Below the pieces are notes generated by a model that was not told the origin of the DNA, searched no databases, and saw only the letters and a program-made list of their open reading frames with translations. Shown here piece by piece: positions 1-8,868 of a stretch of DNA of 64,000 bases. Numbering within the stretch: the stretch's first letter is position 1; every line of letters begins with the position of its first letter. The position numbers were made by a program, and so were the translations under genes. Source of the stretch: Sphingomonas sp. dw_22 (GTDB taxonomy: Bacteria; Pseudomonadota; Alphaproteobacteria; Sphingomonadales; Sphingomonadaceae); the NCBI RefSeq assembly GCF_018449795.1, contig NZ_JAAVVE010000004.1, positions 92,193 to 156,192 on the forward strand, in the 5' to 3' direction.

Positions 1-678
1 GGTGCATCGCACTAGCTGCTTGGTCTTGGCGGCCTGCTGCTCGCAAGCGGCGATTGCGTCGCGGTTGGCCTGCCGCATATCGGCGGCGTCAACGACGGCC
101 TGCCAGCCTTCCGGGTTCCCGGCGCGCATCAACCGGATTCCCGCGTCCCATAGCGTCGGCTCGCGGACGACACGCGCGGCGAGGTGTTCGGGCCAGTGCC
201 AGCCTGTCGGCGCAATGCGCGCACCAAAACCGGGGATCGCAGTCATGACCAGGCATCCGGCGACGAAGCCGCCGCCTGCCGCCCACCATAGGTTGCGATT
301 CTGCTGGTCGATGGTGGTTGCTGTGCCGATGGTTGCCCACAAGGTGCGCGCGTTTTCGGTAAGTTCGCGCGCTGCTTTGGTAAGCATGGCCTGATCCTCG
401 CGCCGCGCCATCACCGCCGCCGCCTCGAACCGCGCCTGAAAATCCTCTGGCGTCATCTGCAAGGCGGGTGCGCTCTCAATGGCGATCAACGATTTGGCGA
501 TCTTGGCAAGGGTGTTGCTGTAGTCGGGAACCTCGATTTCCGCCTTCTCGGTCGCCAGATGTTCGACGGCGCGGCGCAACAGCGCCAATTCGCCCCTTAG
601 CTCGGTAAAGGCCCGCGTCGCCGGGTCCGGTGCGGGCGGCTCGTAGGGCAATGCGTTGGGCCAGCGTTTTTCGTCCAT
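1..678 (-). CDS. DUF6118 family protein (3' end off the window)
   Basis: The open frame starts at an ATG at 678, behind a clear GGAG ribosome site, and reads 226 codons to the left edge without a stop. The N-terminus (MDEKRWPNALPYEPPAPDP, then an FTELRGELALLRRAVEHLA stretch) resembles the DUF6118 family that accompanies TraA relaxases in sphingomonad plasmids and islands. A hydrophobic segment (LWWAAGGGFVAGCLVMTAI) near residue 130 suggests one membrane anchor, preceded by a charged, probably helical region. It starts 9 bases after the traA stop, so the two are probably co-transcribed. Function is unknown; a role in mobilisation is inferred only from position. The family call is from memory of the sequence pattern. 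Confidence 0.75.
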   Translation of the reverse strand, partial: MDEKRWPNALPYEPPAPDPATRAFTELRGELALLRRAVEHLATEKAEIEVPDYSNTLAKIAKSLIAIESAPALQMTPEDFQARFEAAAVMARREDQAMLTKAARELTENARTLWATIGTATTIDQQNRNLWWAAGGGFVAGCLVMTAIPGFGARIAPTGWHWPEHLAARVVREPTLWDAGIRLMRAGNPEGWQAVVDAADMRQANRDAIAACEQQAAKTKQLVRCT

Positions 679-687
679 GTCTTTCTC

Positions 688-3600
688 CTATCGGCTCATT
701 CCAAGGCCGCCGCCATGATCGAACGGCACGGAGTCCGCCAAATCACGGGCAAGGCTGCGGCCCATATCCACGTCGATGCCCAATTCCTGACGCCGCCCGG
801 ACAGCAGCGATTCCACCTGCGCGTCGCGTTCAAGGCTTTTCGCCATCCCGGCCATTTCCTGACCGACGCGCTTCGCGTCCCGAAAATCGCCATCGCGCCG
901 TAGCTCGTCCTGCGCCTGCCGGAGCTGCTGCCAGCCCTCCACGAAGCGGTCGGCGCGGCTGTAGGGATCGGCCCGCAATTCCGCCTCTTGGCTCATCGCC
1001 CGTAGCGCGGCCTGGCCTCGCCCCTCCGCGGCCTCGCGGATCAGTTCCGGTTCGCCCCGGAACGCGCTGTTCAAGTCGGTTGAGGCATTGGGCCGGATCG
1101 CGTCCAGTCCTTCGCGCGCGCGGTCGAACGCCTCGCGCTGGTGAGGCATGGCGTCGATGCCCTGCGCGCGGGTCTGCTGGATGGCATCCAAGGCGCGCGC
1201 ATAACGCTCGACCGCGCCGCGCACGCCTCCGGCGCGCATCGGCTGCGGGTCGTGGTCGCGCTGCTGCTGGCGGGCCGGATCGCGCTCGGCCTTGGGCATC
1301 GCGCCGCTCAAGTCCAGCCCGTCGAAGATGCCGCGCGGACGTTCGGACGCTGCCGATGCCGCGTGATCCTGACCGGCCAGCGAGAGGCGCAAGCCCTCGA
1401 AGATCCCGCGCGCCTTCTCGGCCACCGGACGGATGATCTCGGCAATACGCTCGCCAAGGCCGATGCCACGCTGCTCGGCAAACTGCTGCGCCGGGTCACG
1501 TGCGGCCTGATAGTCGCTCGCCATGTCTTTGGTGCGCTCTCGCGAAAGCGTCTGAACGAGTTTGGACTGATCCCGGAAATCATCACGGCCGTAGTGAAGC
1601 GCCATGCCGTCGCGGTGGCGCGTCATCCCGACATAGGAGCCATGCCGATCCATCCCCGGCGTGGCGAGCATATGCGAGCGATCCACGCTCATGCCCTGCG
1701 CCTTGTGGATCGTGGCGGCGTAGCCATGATCGAGGTCGCGATAGTCCTTGAGGTCGAACGACACGGAGCGCCCGTCATCGGTGCGCACGGTCATGCTCTG
1801 CTGGTTCACCTGCTCGACGGTGCCTAGCGTGCCGTTCTTCACCGCAAGGTCGCGCTCGTTGCGAAGGAACATGATGCGATCGCCGCTGGCGAAGGCGCGC
1901 GCGCCGCGCTCGGTTTTCACGCGAACATCGTCGCCAAGCTCGCCCGCTGCCCGCATCCGGTCGCGCGCCGCCTCGTTCAGTTCGCGGACCCCGTCATTGG
2001 TATGCGTGAGGATGATCCGGGTTTGATCGGGGGCGGCGATGCGCTCGCGGTCCCAACGCTCGACAAGCTCGCTGCGCGCCTGCTCGCGCGTTTCGGCCGC
2101 GTGAACCATGCCCCGCTCGGCATAGGCCCGGATTGCTTCGCCAGTGCGGCCGGTCGCCAGATGCCGGGTGGCGTCCTGTTGCCAGCTTTCATGCTGGCGG
2201 CGAACCTCCGTAATCTCGACGCCGCCATGCCGCTCGTGGATGGCGCGGAAGGCCGCGCCCGCCTCGATCGCCTGCAACTGCTGCGGGTCGCCCACCAGCA
2301 CGACCTTGGCCCCCGCGTCGGCGGCATGGGACAGAACGCACTCCATCTGGCGCGTGCCGACCATGCCCGCTTCGTCGATCACCAGCACGTCGCGCGAAGT
2401 CAGAAGGTCGCGGCCCTGCGACCATCCATGTTCCATGCTGGCGATGGTGCGTGAGGCGATGCCGGAGCCGTTCTCCAACTCCTCCGCCGCGATCCCCGAC
2501 AACGCCGCGCCGCGCACCGCATAGCCGCTGCGCTCCCACGCCTCCCGCGCCACGCCAAGCATGGCGCTCTTGCCGGTCCCGGCGTAACCGACGACGACGC
2601 TCAAATCCCGCTCGCCGGTCACATGCTCGAACGCCGCGCGTTGCTCCCCGGTCAACTCCAACCCGCGCCCCTCCGCGCTGGTCAAAGCCGCTTCGCGCGC
2701 CTGCTCGTCGGTGTGGTGCCGTTCGCGCTCGGCCATCAATTCCGATGCGCGCTGCAACCGCTGCTCGGTTTCGATCATGTAGCGCGACGTGAACCTGTTG
2801 TCGCCGCGCGCGTCCTTGCCCAAGGCGATCATGTCGGGCGATGTGCGAACGGCGCTCATCGCCCGATCATATTGCTCCTTGCCGTCGCTGTGCCGGTGGA
2901 TGAACATCGCAAGGTCGCGATTGGTGAACGTCGCCTGCTGGTGGGTGATCGCGTCGAGCGCGATGCGCGGCTCCGCGATGATCTTTTCGCCGTTGCGATT
3001 TGCAATCTCGCGGTGCTGCTCGATGCGCTCGGACTCAAGCCCGCGCTCGCCCATGCGCGAAGCTGCGGGGCCGATCTTGTCTTGCGGCTCAAGGTCGATG
3101 CCTTGCGCCTCAAGACTGCGATGGTCGATCCGTGCATCTATGTCGAGTTCGACAAGGCGCGCGTTGACGTGATCGGCCCACCGCTCGCGCCACTGTTCGA
3201 CAAGTTCGGTGCGGTTCCAGTCACGTTCCTTCTGCCCGAACTCATCGGGACCGACTTCGCGCATGGTGAGCATAACATGGGCATGGGGTTTGGGCTGGCC
3301 GTCCGCGCCCATATCCCAATGCACATTCAAATCCGCGATCATGCCGCGTTCGACAAACTCCGCTTGCACAAAGTCGCGGGCCAGTTCGATGCCTTGTGCC
3401 TTGTCCATCTCGCGCGGAATGGAAAACTCCACCTCGCGGGCAAGCTGCGCGTCCTTGCGCTTCTCGCCTGCCTCGACCTCGTTCCAGAGGGTTTCCCGAT
3501 CCGACAGGCGTTCGGGCGCGCCTTCGGGCAGCATGATCTCGCTATGCTCGACGCCCGACTTGGCGCGGAAATCATGGTCGCGGTCCAGCCGCTCGTCGTG

Positions 3601-3693
3601 CAGCCGCTCGCCAGCCCGATAGGCAGCGGCTGCGACGGCGCTGCGGCCGCTGGAACGGCCAATGACCTGAACGCTGAAATGGTAGATCGCCAT
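688..3693 (-). CDS. traA: Ti-type conjugative relaxase/helicase TraA
   Basis: This 1001-residue protein has a MobA/MobL-type relaxase domain (about residues 1-220) fused to a RecD-like superfamily 1 helicase (about 340-720), the layout of Ti-plasmid TraA. The relaxase part shows the N-terminal AIYHF strand, H125 and a PKPHAHV metal-binding motif at about 135-140. The helicase part shows a Walker A GYAGTGKS at 369-376 and a Walker B LVIDEAGMV at 437-445. The C-terminal 250 residues are charged and helical. TraA nicks oriT, stays covalently attached to the transferred strand and unwinds it. It lies directly beside the candidate oriT (3723-3751) and diverges from traC/traD. The ATG at 3693 has no clear ribosome site, but the N-terminus matches the family. 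Length and motifs suggest an intact gene. Confidence 0.93.
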   Translation of the reverse strand: MAIYHFSVQVIGRSSGRSAVAAAAYRAGERLHDERLDRDHDFRAKSGVEHSEIMLPEGAPERLSDRETLWNEVEAGEKRKDAQLAREVEFSIPREMDKAQGIELARDFVQAEFVERGMIADLNVHWDMGADGQPKPHAHVMLTMREVGPDEFGQKERDWNRTELVEQWRERWADHVNARLVELDIDARIDHRSLEAQGIDLEPQDKIGPAASRMGERGLESERIEQHREIANRNGEKIIAEPRIALDAITHQQATFTNRDLAMFIHRHSDGKEQYDRAMSAVRTSPDMIALGKDARGDNRFTSRYMIETEQRLQRASELMAERERHHTDEQAREAALTSAEGRGLELTGEQRAAFEHVTGERDLSVVVGYAGTGKSAMLGVAREAWERSGYAVRGAALSGIAAEELENGSGIASRTIASMEHGWSQGRDLLTSRDVLVIDEAGMVGTRQMECVLSHAADAGAKVVLVGDPQQLQAIEAGAAFRAIHERHGGVEITEVRRQHESWQQDATRHLATGRTGEAIRAYAERGMVHAAETREQARSELVERWDRERIAAPDQTRIILTHTNDGVRELNEAARDRMRAAGELGDDVRVKTERGARAFASGDRIMFLRNERDLAVKNGTLGTVEQVNQQSMTVRTDDGRSVSFDLKDYRDLDHGYAATIHKAQGMSVDRSHMLATPGMDRHGSYVGMTRHRDGMALHYGRDDFRDQSKLVQTLSRERTKDMASDYQAARDPAQQFAEQRGIGLGERIAEIIRPVAEKARGIFEGLRLSLAGQDHAASAASERPRGIFDGLDLSGAMPKAERDPARQQQRDHDPQPMRAGGVRGAVERYARALDAIQQTRAQGIDAMPHQREAFDRAREGLDAIRPNASTDLNSAFRGEPELIREAAEGRGQAALRAMSQEAELRADPYSRADRFVEGWQQLRQAQDELRRDGDFRDAKRVGQEMAGMAKSLERDAQVESLLSGRRQELGIDVDMGRSLARDLADSVPFDHGGGLGMSR

Positions 3694-3722
3694 AGCGATA
3701 TACCATCTACTGCCTTAAGCGC

Positions 3723-3751
3723 ACGTCGGCACGACGTATAAGCGCGCCCTT
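3723..3751. other. Candidate origin of transfer (oriT), pTi/RSF1010 family
   Basis: The traA-traC divergent spacer holds a perfect 6-bp inverted repeat, ACGTCG (3723-3728) and CGACGT (3732-3737), followed by ATAAGCGCGCCCTT (3738-3751). As I recall the Ti-plasmid oriT, its arm and nick region reads CGACGTATAATTGCGCCCTT; here the same stretch is CGACGTATAAGCGCGCCCTT, 18 of 20 identical. The IncQ nick region also ends in TGCGCCCT. Position between a TraA relaxase gene and traC matches the Ti layout. The nick would be expected near 3748-3751. The comparison is from memory, not an alignment. Confidence 0.8.
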
Positions 3752-3866
3752 CTCGAATAAAATCCGAGCAGGGACTAGATGGTTCCAGAGCGTCCCGGCG
3801 ACTCTACTGCATTACGCAAAACGATAACCTAGTATCACTCCATCAAACAAGGATGGAGACTTTGCG

Positions 3867-4172
3867 ATGCGTAAGCCGCGCGACTTTGATTCGGAATTGA
3901 AGGCGCTGGCCGATAAGGCCAAGGCCATCAAGGAACGCCGCGTGCGCCAGTTTGGCGAACTGGTGGCGGCAACGGGGGCCGATGTGCTCGACGCTGACTT
4001 GCTCGCGGGCGCGCTGCTCGATGCCGTCGCCAGCAAGGATGCCGCCACAAGGGAGGGCTGGCGCAAGGCGGGCACGGCCTTCTTTCGCAGCAAGGCACGC
4101 AAGCCTGCGTCGCTATCTGAACACAATCCGGAAGGCGCTCTACCGCTTGAAGGCGGCGCGGCATCGGGTTGA
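3867..4172 (+). CDS. traC: Conjugal transfer protein TraC-like
   Basis: A 101-residue basic protein beginning MRKPRDFDSELKALADKAKA, with a charged helical N-terminus and a central GELVAATGADVLDADLLAGALL segment, resembles the small TraC-like accessory proteins encoded next to oriT in Ti-type systems and in sphingomonad conjugative elements. These proteins are thought to help form the relaxosome. The ATG at 3867 follows a GGATGGAG ribosome site. It is first in the rightward traC-traD pair, diverging from traA across oriT. TraC and TraD names are used inconsistently for these two small families, so the symbol is by position and resemblance. Confidence 0.72.
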   Translation: MRKPRDFDSELKALADKAKAIKERRVRQFGELVAATGADVLDADLLAGALLDAVASKDAATREGWRKAGTAFFRSKARKPASLSEHNPEGALPLEGGAASG

Positions 4173-4188
4173 GGCGCAAAAGGCACGA

Positions 4189-4419
4189 ATGGACACGCGG
4201 GAGTGGGTGATGAAACGGCGAGAGCGAACGCGCCACTTGATCGAGTTGGGCGGCTTGGTGGTCAAGGCGGGGCTGGTCGATCTGACTGACGATGATCGCG
4301 CCACGCTCTACGGCGCGTTCCTGTCGATCTCAGGGAAGCTGCAAAACGAGGAGCGCGCCAACGCGCTCGCCCTGTGGCAGCGGCGCGGCAAACGGGCATT
4401 TGAGGCGGAGCAGGAGTGA
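4189..4419 (+). CDS. traD: Conjugal transfer protein TraD
   Basis: The protein (76 residues from ATG 4189) carries the hallmark of small Ti-type TraD, KRRERTRHLIELGGLVVKAGL, matching the (R)KIELGGLIVKAGL core of Agrobacterium TraD. A TTG at 4147, in the same frame and overlapping the traC 3' end, has a GGAAGG ribosome site about 9 bases upstream and would add 14 basic residues, so the start is uncertain. TraD is a relaxosome accessory. Normally traG, the coupling protein gene, follows directly; here a possible traG start (ATG at about 4423) is followed at once by TAA, and no TraG-like sequence follows. Confidence 0.78.
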   Translation: MDTREWVMKRRERTRHLIELGGLVVKAGLVDLTDDDRATLYGAFLSISGKLQNEERANALALWQRRGKRAFEAEQE

Positions 4420-4564
4420 AGATGTAAAGCCCGTATGCAACGAATGATGCCGATGATTTTTCATTCAGTGGCCTTGGCCTCACAATGGAAAGCTGATCTT
4501 CGACATGAGCAGGGACCGCGCGCTTTGATCGGACAGGCAAAAGTTCCAGCCATTCCTAATGACC

Positions 4565-6034
4565 CTAAATGCCCGCTCCCGTTAAATTGGCCACAGGATG
4601 CGGGGCGCGCTGGCGCCGGGTAAGCAGGAGCAACCATGTCGCCATCAGAATAAGGCTAACTTCCGTTATCACAGTTGGCGGCGAGGAAGCAGTTGCAGCC
4701 CCGACAACGTGGCGTCCGACGAGCAGCAGAACATAGCAACCGGCCGTAACGACACGTGCCAGCCGCGACGAAAGCACAAATCGGCGCCCAGACAAGCTAA
4801 TTATGGCGACGGCGGCTGCCGTAATCCCCATTAACAGCCAGGGGGTCGTGCGGAAAAATAAATTGCCGGTCAGCAGGATCAGCGGCAGCACCACGTAGAG
4901 CACATTATTGGCGTGATAGAGCCGCTCCGAAATGCTTTCCTCACTCACCACCCTGTTACCGTCGCGCAACCACAGCAGCTTCATGCCACTGTCGATGACC
5001 CAAAGGCAGAGCAGACTGAGCACGATATAGACGGTCAGCACGCCGACACCTCCGAACCGCGCATAGTGGATCGGCCGCAGCGCGCTTTCTATCACACCCC
5101 ACGCACCTCCCGCCGGCTGGCGCTGAACGACCGTAAGACGGCCATCGGCGAGGTCGCAACGCGCCTCGACCGAGCCACCGCCCTCGCCAGACCATTGCAG
5201 GCTGTTCAGCCGCAGGAACCGGATGTCCAGTCGATCACCGTTTCGCTCAACGCCGGCAAAGCGGGTTCGGGGCAGGAGGTCCGCCGCACGTGTAACGCAT
5301 GCATCTAGCCGTCCCACCGCCGCAGGCGAGGGCGCTTCCGGAATCCCACGCGGCGGGACGGCGGGGCGGCTCTCGCCGGCCAACGCCATCGCGATCGGCA
5401 CCGTGGCGATCTTCATGCCCAATATCGCGCCGGTCAACGCCATTACGAGAAGGAATGGCGTCAGCCACAGGCCGATGCGCTTATGACTCTCACTCAGGTT
5501 GAGGATGCGGGACCGGCGACGCCATTTCCAAGCTTCTTTGAACTGCTTGCCGTGAATGAAAAGGCCGGCGCCAACCAGGATGGTGATGAAGGTGCCCGTC
5601 AGTCCCATCGCCAGCCGTCCCCAGGGCTTGGGCAGCAGCAAGTCGGTGTGGATGCGGCGAAACAAGCCGTCCAGGGCGAAATTGTTCCATTCGTCCCGCA
5701 GCCCGGTCGTCGGATTGACCATCAGCACGACGGGCTTTCCGCCCGCCGCACCTGGTCCAGCATAGACGTAAAAGGGCCGCATAGGCGTCGGCGCGACCAT
5801 GTTCCAGCGCGGCCCCCCATCATTTCGGGCATGAACGAACCGAAGCACCTCACTCGGACTCGCCGTCGGCTGATCATATGCTGCAGCCACGTCCGGTCTA
5901 AGCCACGGCCGGGCAAGGTCCGCATAGAGCGAGAGGATTCCGGTCCAGATCGACCAGGAGATCAGCAGCAGGAAGACAAGGCTCACCGCGCCATGAATGG
6001 CGAGCAGCCGCTTCGAGATCGCCTTGCGGTTCAC
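4565..6034 (-). CDS. PepSY-associated membrane protein (siderophore/iron uptake accessory)
   Basis: This 489-residue integral membrane protein is of the PepSY-TM type (PiuB-like) often found beside TonB-dependent siderophore receptors and thought to act in inner-membrane handling or reduction of iron-siderophores. It has an N-terminal transmembrane helix (LLAIHGAVSLVFLLLISWSIWTGILSLY), a periplasmic domain, a membrane pair around residues 160-230, a second periplasmic domain and several C-terminal helices. Family-typical features are FRRIHTDLLL (about residues 125-135), SHKRIGLWLTPFLLVMALTGAILG, and GGVGVLTVYIVLSLLCLWVIDSGM. I place the start at GTG 6034, which overlaps the upstream gene's stop as GTGA, a sign of translational coupling. 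It is last in the fecI-fecR-receptor operon. Confidence 0.85.
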   Translation of the reverse strand: MNRKAISKRLLAIHGAVSLVFLLLISWSIWTGILSLYADLARPWLRPDVAAAYDQPTASPSEVLRFVHARNDGGPRWNMVAPTPMRPFYVYAGPGAAGGKPVVLMVNPTTGLRDEWNNFALDGLFRRIHTDLLLPKPWGRLAMGLTGTFITILVGAGLFIHGKQFKEAWKWRRRSRILNLSESHKRIGLWLTPFLLVMALTGAILGMKIATVPIAMALAGESRPAVPPRGIPEAPSPAAVGRLDACVTRAADLLPRTRFAGVERNGDRLDIRFLRLNSLQWSGEGGGSVEARCDLADGRLTVVQRQPAGGAWGVIESALRPIHYARFGGVGVLTVYIVLSLLCLWVIDSGMKLLWLRDGNRVVSEESISERLYHANNVLYVVLPLILLTGNLFFRTTPWLLMGITAAAVAIISLSGRRFVLSSRLARVVTAGCYVLLLVGRHVVGAATASSPPTVITEVSLILMATWLLLLTRRQRAPHPVANLTGAGI

Positions 6035-6234
6035 GACTCGGCCTTTCGCAAGGTGAACCATAGGACGGCAAATAGCAGCAGCGTCCACAGCAGGCAGCTA
6101 CCGATCGCCACGGCAAACAGGGCGCTCCCGCCCTTGAGGCCCGAGAGACGCGCCAGGCCGACCAGCGCAGCAACGCTCGCGGGAAGGCCTATAACTAGTG
6201 TCGCAAGCGTTATCATGAGGGTTCGGAGCATCAT
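6031..6234 (-). CDS. Small two-helix membrane protein of the siderophore uptake operon
   Basis: A 67-residue hydrophobic protein (MMLRTLMITLATLVIGLPAS...) with two predicted transmembrane helices separated by a short LSGLKGGS loop. It starts at ATG 6234, overlapping the preceding gene's TGA, and its own stop overlaps the GTG start of the PepSY protein. Such small membrane proteins (for example of the DUF3325/DUF3649 kind) often sit between a TonB-dependent receptor and a PepSY protein. I cannot assign it to one of these families with certainty. Its role is inferred from the tight coupling only. Confidence 0.68.
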   Translation of the reverse strand: MMLRTLMITLATLVIGLPASVAALVGLARLSGLKGGSALFAVAIGSCLLWTLLLFAVLWFTLRKAES

Positions 6235-6404
6235 TGGCGGCGCTCGCTCATCGCCCAACTCAGCGCAGCTCCAGACAGGCCGAGGCTGAACAGCGCAAGC
6301 ACAATCCCCGGTCCCGCCCCAAGCAGGGCCACACCACCGATAAACGTGCCGCACTCAAGCAACCCCAGCGTCAGCCAGGGACGCCTGAACCCTCCAAACC
6401 GCAC
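6231..6404 (-). CDS. Very small membrane protein of the siderophore uptake operon
   Basis: A 57-residue frame runs from a GTG at 6404 (two bases after the receptor stop) to a TGA at 6231-6233 that overlaps the next ATG. The product reads MRFGGFRRPWLTLGLLECGT, then a glycine-rich hydrophobic stretch, ending SWAMSERRQ, consistent with two short membrane helices. Support is the chain of overlapping start and stop codons from receptor to PepSY gene and the uninterrupted hydrophobic product. It resembles DUF3649/DUF3325-type iron-uptake accessory proteins in size and place only. Confidence 0.55.
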   Translation of the reverse strand: MRFGGFRRPWLTLGLLECGTFIGGVALLGAGPGIVLALFSLGLSGAALSWAMSERRQ

Positions 6405-6406
6405 GC

Positions 6407-8794
6407 TCAGAACTCGAAGCCGATGCCGGCGAAGACCGTGCGCGGAGCGCCGACCGAGATACGGAAGGTGCCGCCTGATGCGGTATAGTAGCGCTCATCA
6501 CCGATGTTCTTGACGCCAGCGGTGAGGCGCAGCTGACGACCTGCCCCCGCCGGAATATAATACCAGGCCGAGCCATCTACTACGAAATAGTCGCCTAGAG
6601 CGAAGCTATGCTGGATGTCACCGTAGCGCTGCGAAGCATAGACCGCGCCCAGCCCAGCCCCAAGGCCGTGGAAGGGGCTGGCCTGATCCTTCACTTCGTA
6701 ACTGATATAGGCATTGGCGTTGTAACGCGGCACATTGGTGGGCAGTTGGCCGTCGAGGGCGGGGTCTCGGCTTACCACCTGGGCGTCGGCGTAGCCGAAG
6801 CCAGCGCGCACGTTGAGGCCGGGAAGCGGCGAACCGATGGCGCTGATTTCGACGCCGCGCGAAGTCTGCCCGCCTGTGAGGAAGGGCACGCCGTTGGCGA
6901 CTTCGACGAGGTTGCTTTGCTTGATGTCGAACCAGGCGGCGGTCAGCAGCAGCCGGTTCGAGAACAGTGCTTGCTTGACGCCCGCCTCGACCATCCGCCC
7001 TTCTTGCGCGGGGAAGATCATCGGCGCGTTCTCGTAAAAGTTCTGCGGCTGAAAGGTGTCGGAATAGTTGGCGTAGAGAGTCCAGTCCGGCGCCGGCTTG
7101 TAGGTCAGCGCACCGCTCTTGGTGAACTTGTGCTCGGTCGGATAGGGGAAGTTGCTCGCCCCGGCGCCGACGATCGCCCGGTTGTCGAAGTCCCCGCTAT
7201 AGGCCTCGTAGCGCGCGCCGAGCGACAGTGTCAGCGGTTCGGCGAGTTGGATGTCGGCCTGGATATAAGGGCCGTAATCCTCCTGCTTGACCGAGCGCAG
7301 CGTCCGCGTCGTCGCAGCCGCACCGTTGTTTACGAGTTGGTCGGAGCGGGAGTCGAGAACCGTGCCGAACGTCTGGTCCGCGCCGACATAGTTGATCCAG
7401 CTTTCGGTCTGGCGGCGGTATTCGACGCCGGCCACCACCTTGTAAGGCAGGATCAGCTCGCCTTCGCCGCGCAGCTGGACCCGTCCGAAATAGGTTCTGA
7501 GCGCCCGATCGTCATTGCCTTCGACGCGGCGGGTCAGCGTGCCGTTGGCTGCGACGGCCCGGACCTCCGTGTGGACCTCGCCGGTGTCCTCGCCATTGTA
7601 GAGCAGCTTGCTCTCGACCTGCCACCTGTCTGAAATCGGCACGGCAAGATCGGCGGAGACGAGATTATAGACCGACTCGCGCCGCGCAAACGGCGCGTCA
7701 TACCGTGTCCCGCGGCCCAAGTCGGGAATGAAGCGCGCGCCGCCCCCGCCCGGGACCGGCACGGTGATGAAGCCGCGGTCCATCGGGCGATCATCATCGC
7801 CATGCTCGTAGGTGAGGTTGGCAGTGGCGCCGCTCTCGCCGAACCAGCTCACGCTGCCGTTGACGAAGAGGCGCTTGGTGTCGGAGGTATCGCGAAAGGT
7901 ATGGCCATTCTCGTAGCTGCTAGTGACCCGGTAGGCGAACCTGTCGCCGGCAAACCCGCCGGTCACATCGACATAGCCCTGCCGTTCACCCCGACTGTCG
8001 ATATTTGCCTCGATATGCCGATAATCCTGTAGTTGTGGTTTCTTGGTAATGATGTTGACCAGGCCGCCGGGCGTCATCTGGCCGATGTCCGAGGTTGGCC
8101 CTTTCAGAATCTCGACGCTTGCGACGGTGCTCGGATCGACGATGCTGTTGGTCTTCATGCGGACGCCGTCACGATAGACGTCGTCACGGCGGCGAAAGCC
8201 GCGGATGATATAGTCCTCGCGCGTTCCGCCGTAGCCGTCATTGTTCACGACGTTGGCGGAGTAACGATAAATCTCGCTCAGTTCGCGGATGTGCTGATCG
8301 CGCAGGAGCTGCTCGGGGATCGTATCGACCGAACGCGGCGTATCGAGGATGTCCTTCTGGATGCGGCTTCCGGTTTGCGGCGTGCGGCTGAAATAACGCG
8401 CCTCGGGCGTGCCGGTGACGACAATGTCGGCAACCTCGGCAGTGCGATCGTCCCCCTGAGCTGTCGCCGCGACTAGTTCATAACCGCCGCGACCGTCGAG
8501 CTGGGCACGCAGGCCCGTTCCGGTAAGAAGCTGGGCTAGTGCCTGCTCTGTAGAATAGCTCCCGCGTAGCCCCGGTGTCCGCAGGCCGCGTAGACGGGCG
8601 GCGTCGACCGCAATCATTACATTCGCTTGGCGCCCCAGCCGGGCGATAGCTGCGCCGAGCGAGCCGGCCGGGATATCGAAGCTGCGAACGACCGTTTGCG
8701 CCTGCGCCGGCACAACTGCGACGACGGCCGCACACCCCGTTGCGAAAAGGATAGCCGCCGCGCCGCCAGCGGCGTGGGTCTTGAACGAAATCAT
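6407..8794 (-). CDS. FecA-type TonB-dependent siderophore receptor with signalling (STN) domain
   Basis: A 795-residue outer-membrane receptor. In order it has a signal peptide ending near VVPAQAQT (about residue 33), an STN domain (FDIPAGSLGAAIARLGRQANV..., about 38-108), a TonB-box-like ADIVVTGT at about 121-128, a plug domain (LDTPRSVDTIPEQLLRDQ; VEILKGPTSDIGQMTPGGLVNIITKKP) and a beta-barrel ending in FEF with C-terminal phenylalanine. The STN domain marks it as a transducer receptor: ligand binding signals to FecR and FecI as well as importing the chelate. fecI and fecR lie directly upstream, and membrane accessories follow. The plug resembles ferric-siderophore receptors of the FhuE/FpvA kind, but the ligand cannot be read from sequence. 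The start at 8794 has only a weak GGGGCG upstream. Confidence 0.92.
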   Translation of the reverse strand: MISFKTHAAGGAAAILFATGCAAVVAVVPAQAQTVVRSFDIPAGSLGAAIARLGRQANVMIAVDAARLRGLRTPGLRGSYSTEQALAQLLTGTGLRAQLDGRGGYELVAATAQGDDRTAEVADIVVTGTPEARYFSRTPQTGSRIQKDILDTPRSVDTIPEQLLRDQHIRELSEIYRYSANVVNNDGYGGTREDYIIRGFRRRDDVYRDGVRMKTNSIVDPSTVASVEILKGPTSDIGQMTPGGLVNIITKKPQLQDYRHIEANIDSRGERQGYVDVTGGFAGDRFAYRVTSSYENGHTFRDTSDTKRLFVNGSVSWFGESGATANLTYEHGDDDRPMDRGFITVPVPGGGGARFIPDLGRGTRYDAPFARRESVYNLVSADLAVPISDRWQVESKLLYNGEDTGEVHTEVRAVAANGTLTRRVEGNDDRALRTYFGRVQLRGEGELILPYKVVAGVEYRRQTESWINYVGADQTFGTVLDSRSDQLVNNGAAATTRTLRSVKQEDYGPYIQADIQLAEPLTLSLGARYEAYSGDFDNRAIVGAGASNFPYPTEHKFTKSGALTYKPAPDWTLYANYSDTFQPQNFYENAPMIFPAQEGRMVEAGVKQALFSNRLLLTAAWFDIKQSNLVEVANGVPFLTGGQTSRGVEISAIGSPLPGLNVRAGFGYADAQVVSRDPALDGQLPTNVPRYNANAYISYEVKDQASPFHGLGAGLGAVYASQRYGDIQHSFALGDYFVVDGSAWYYIPAGAGRQLRLTAGVKNIGDERYYTASGGTFRISVGAPRTVFAGIGFEF

Positions 8795-8868
8795 ATACGC
8801 CCCGCACTTGTGTTGCTCTCACAAGGAAGGACGAGCGAGTTTCCCAAACAGCTCAAGATGGATGGAAA

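Noticed and set aside
4420..4564. Remnant of traG after traD
   Set aside because: I translated the stretch in likely frames and saw no TraG-like membrane or Walker sequence. Only the possible ATG-TAA start is suggestive.
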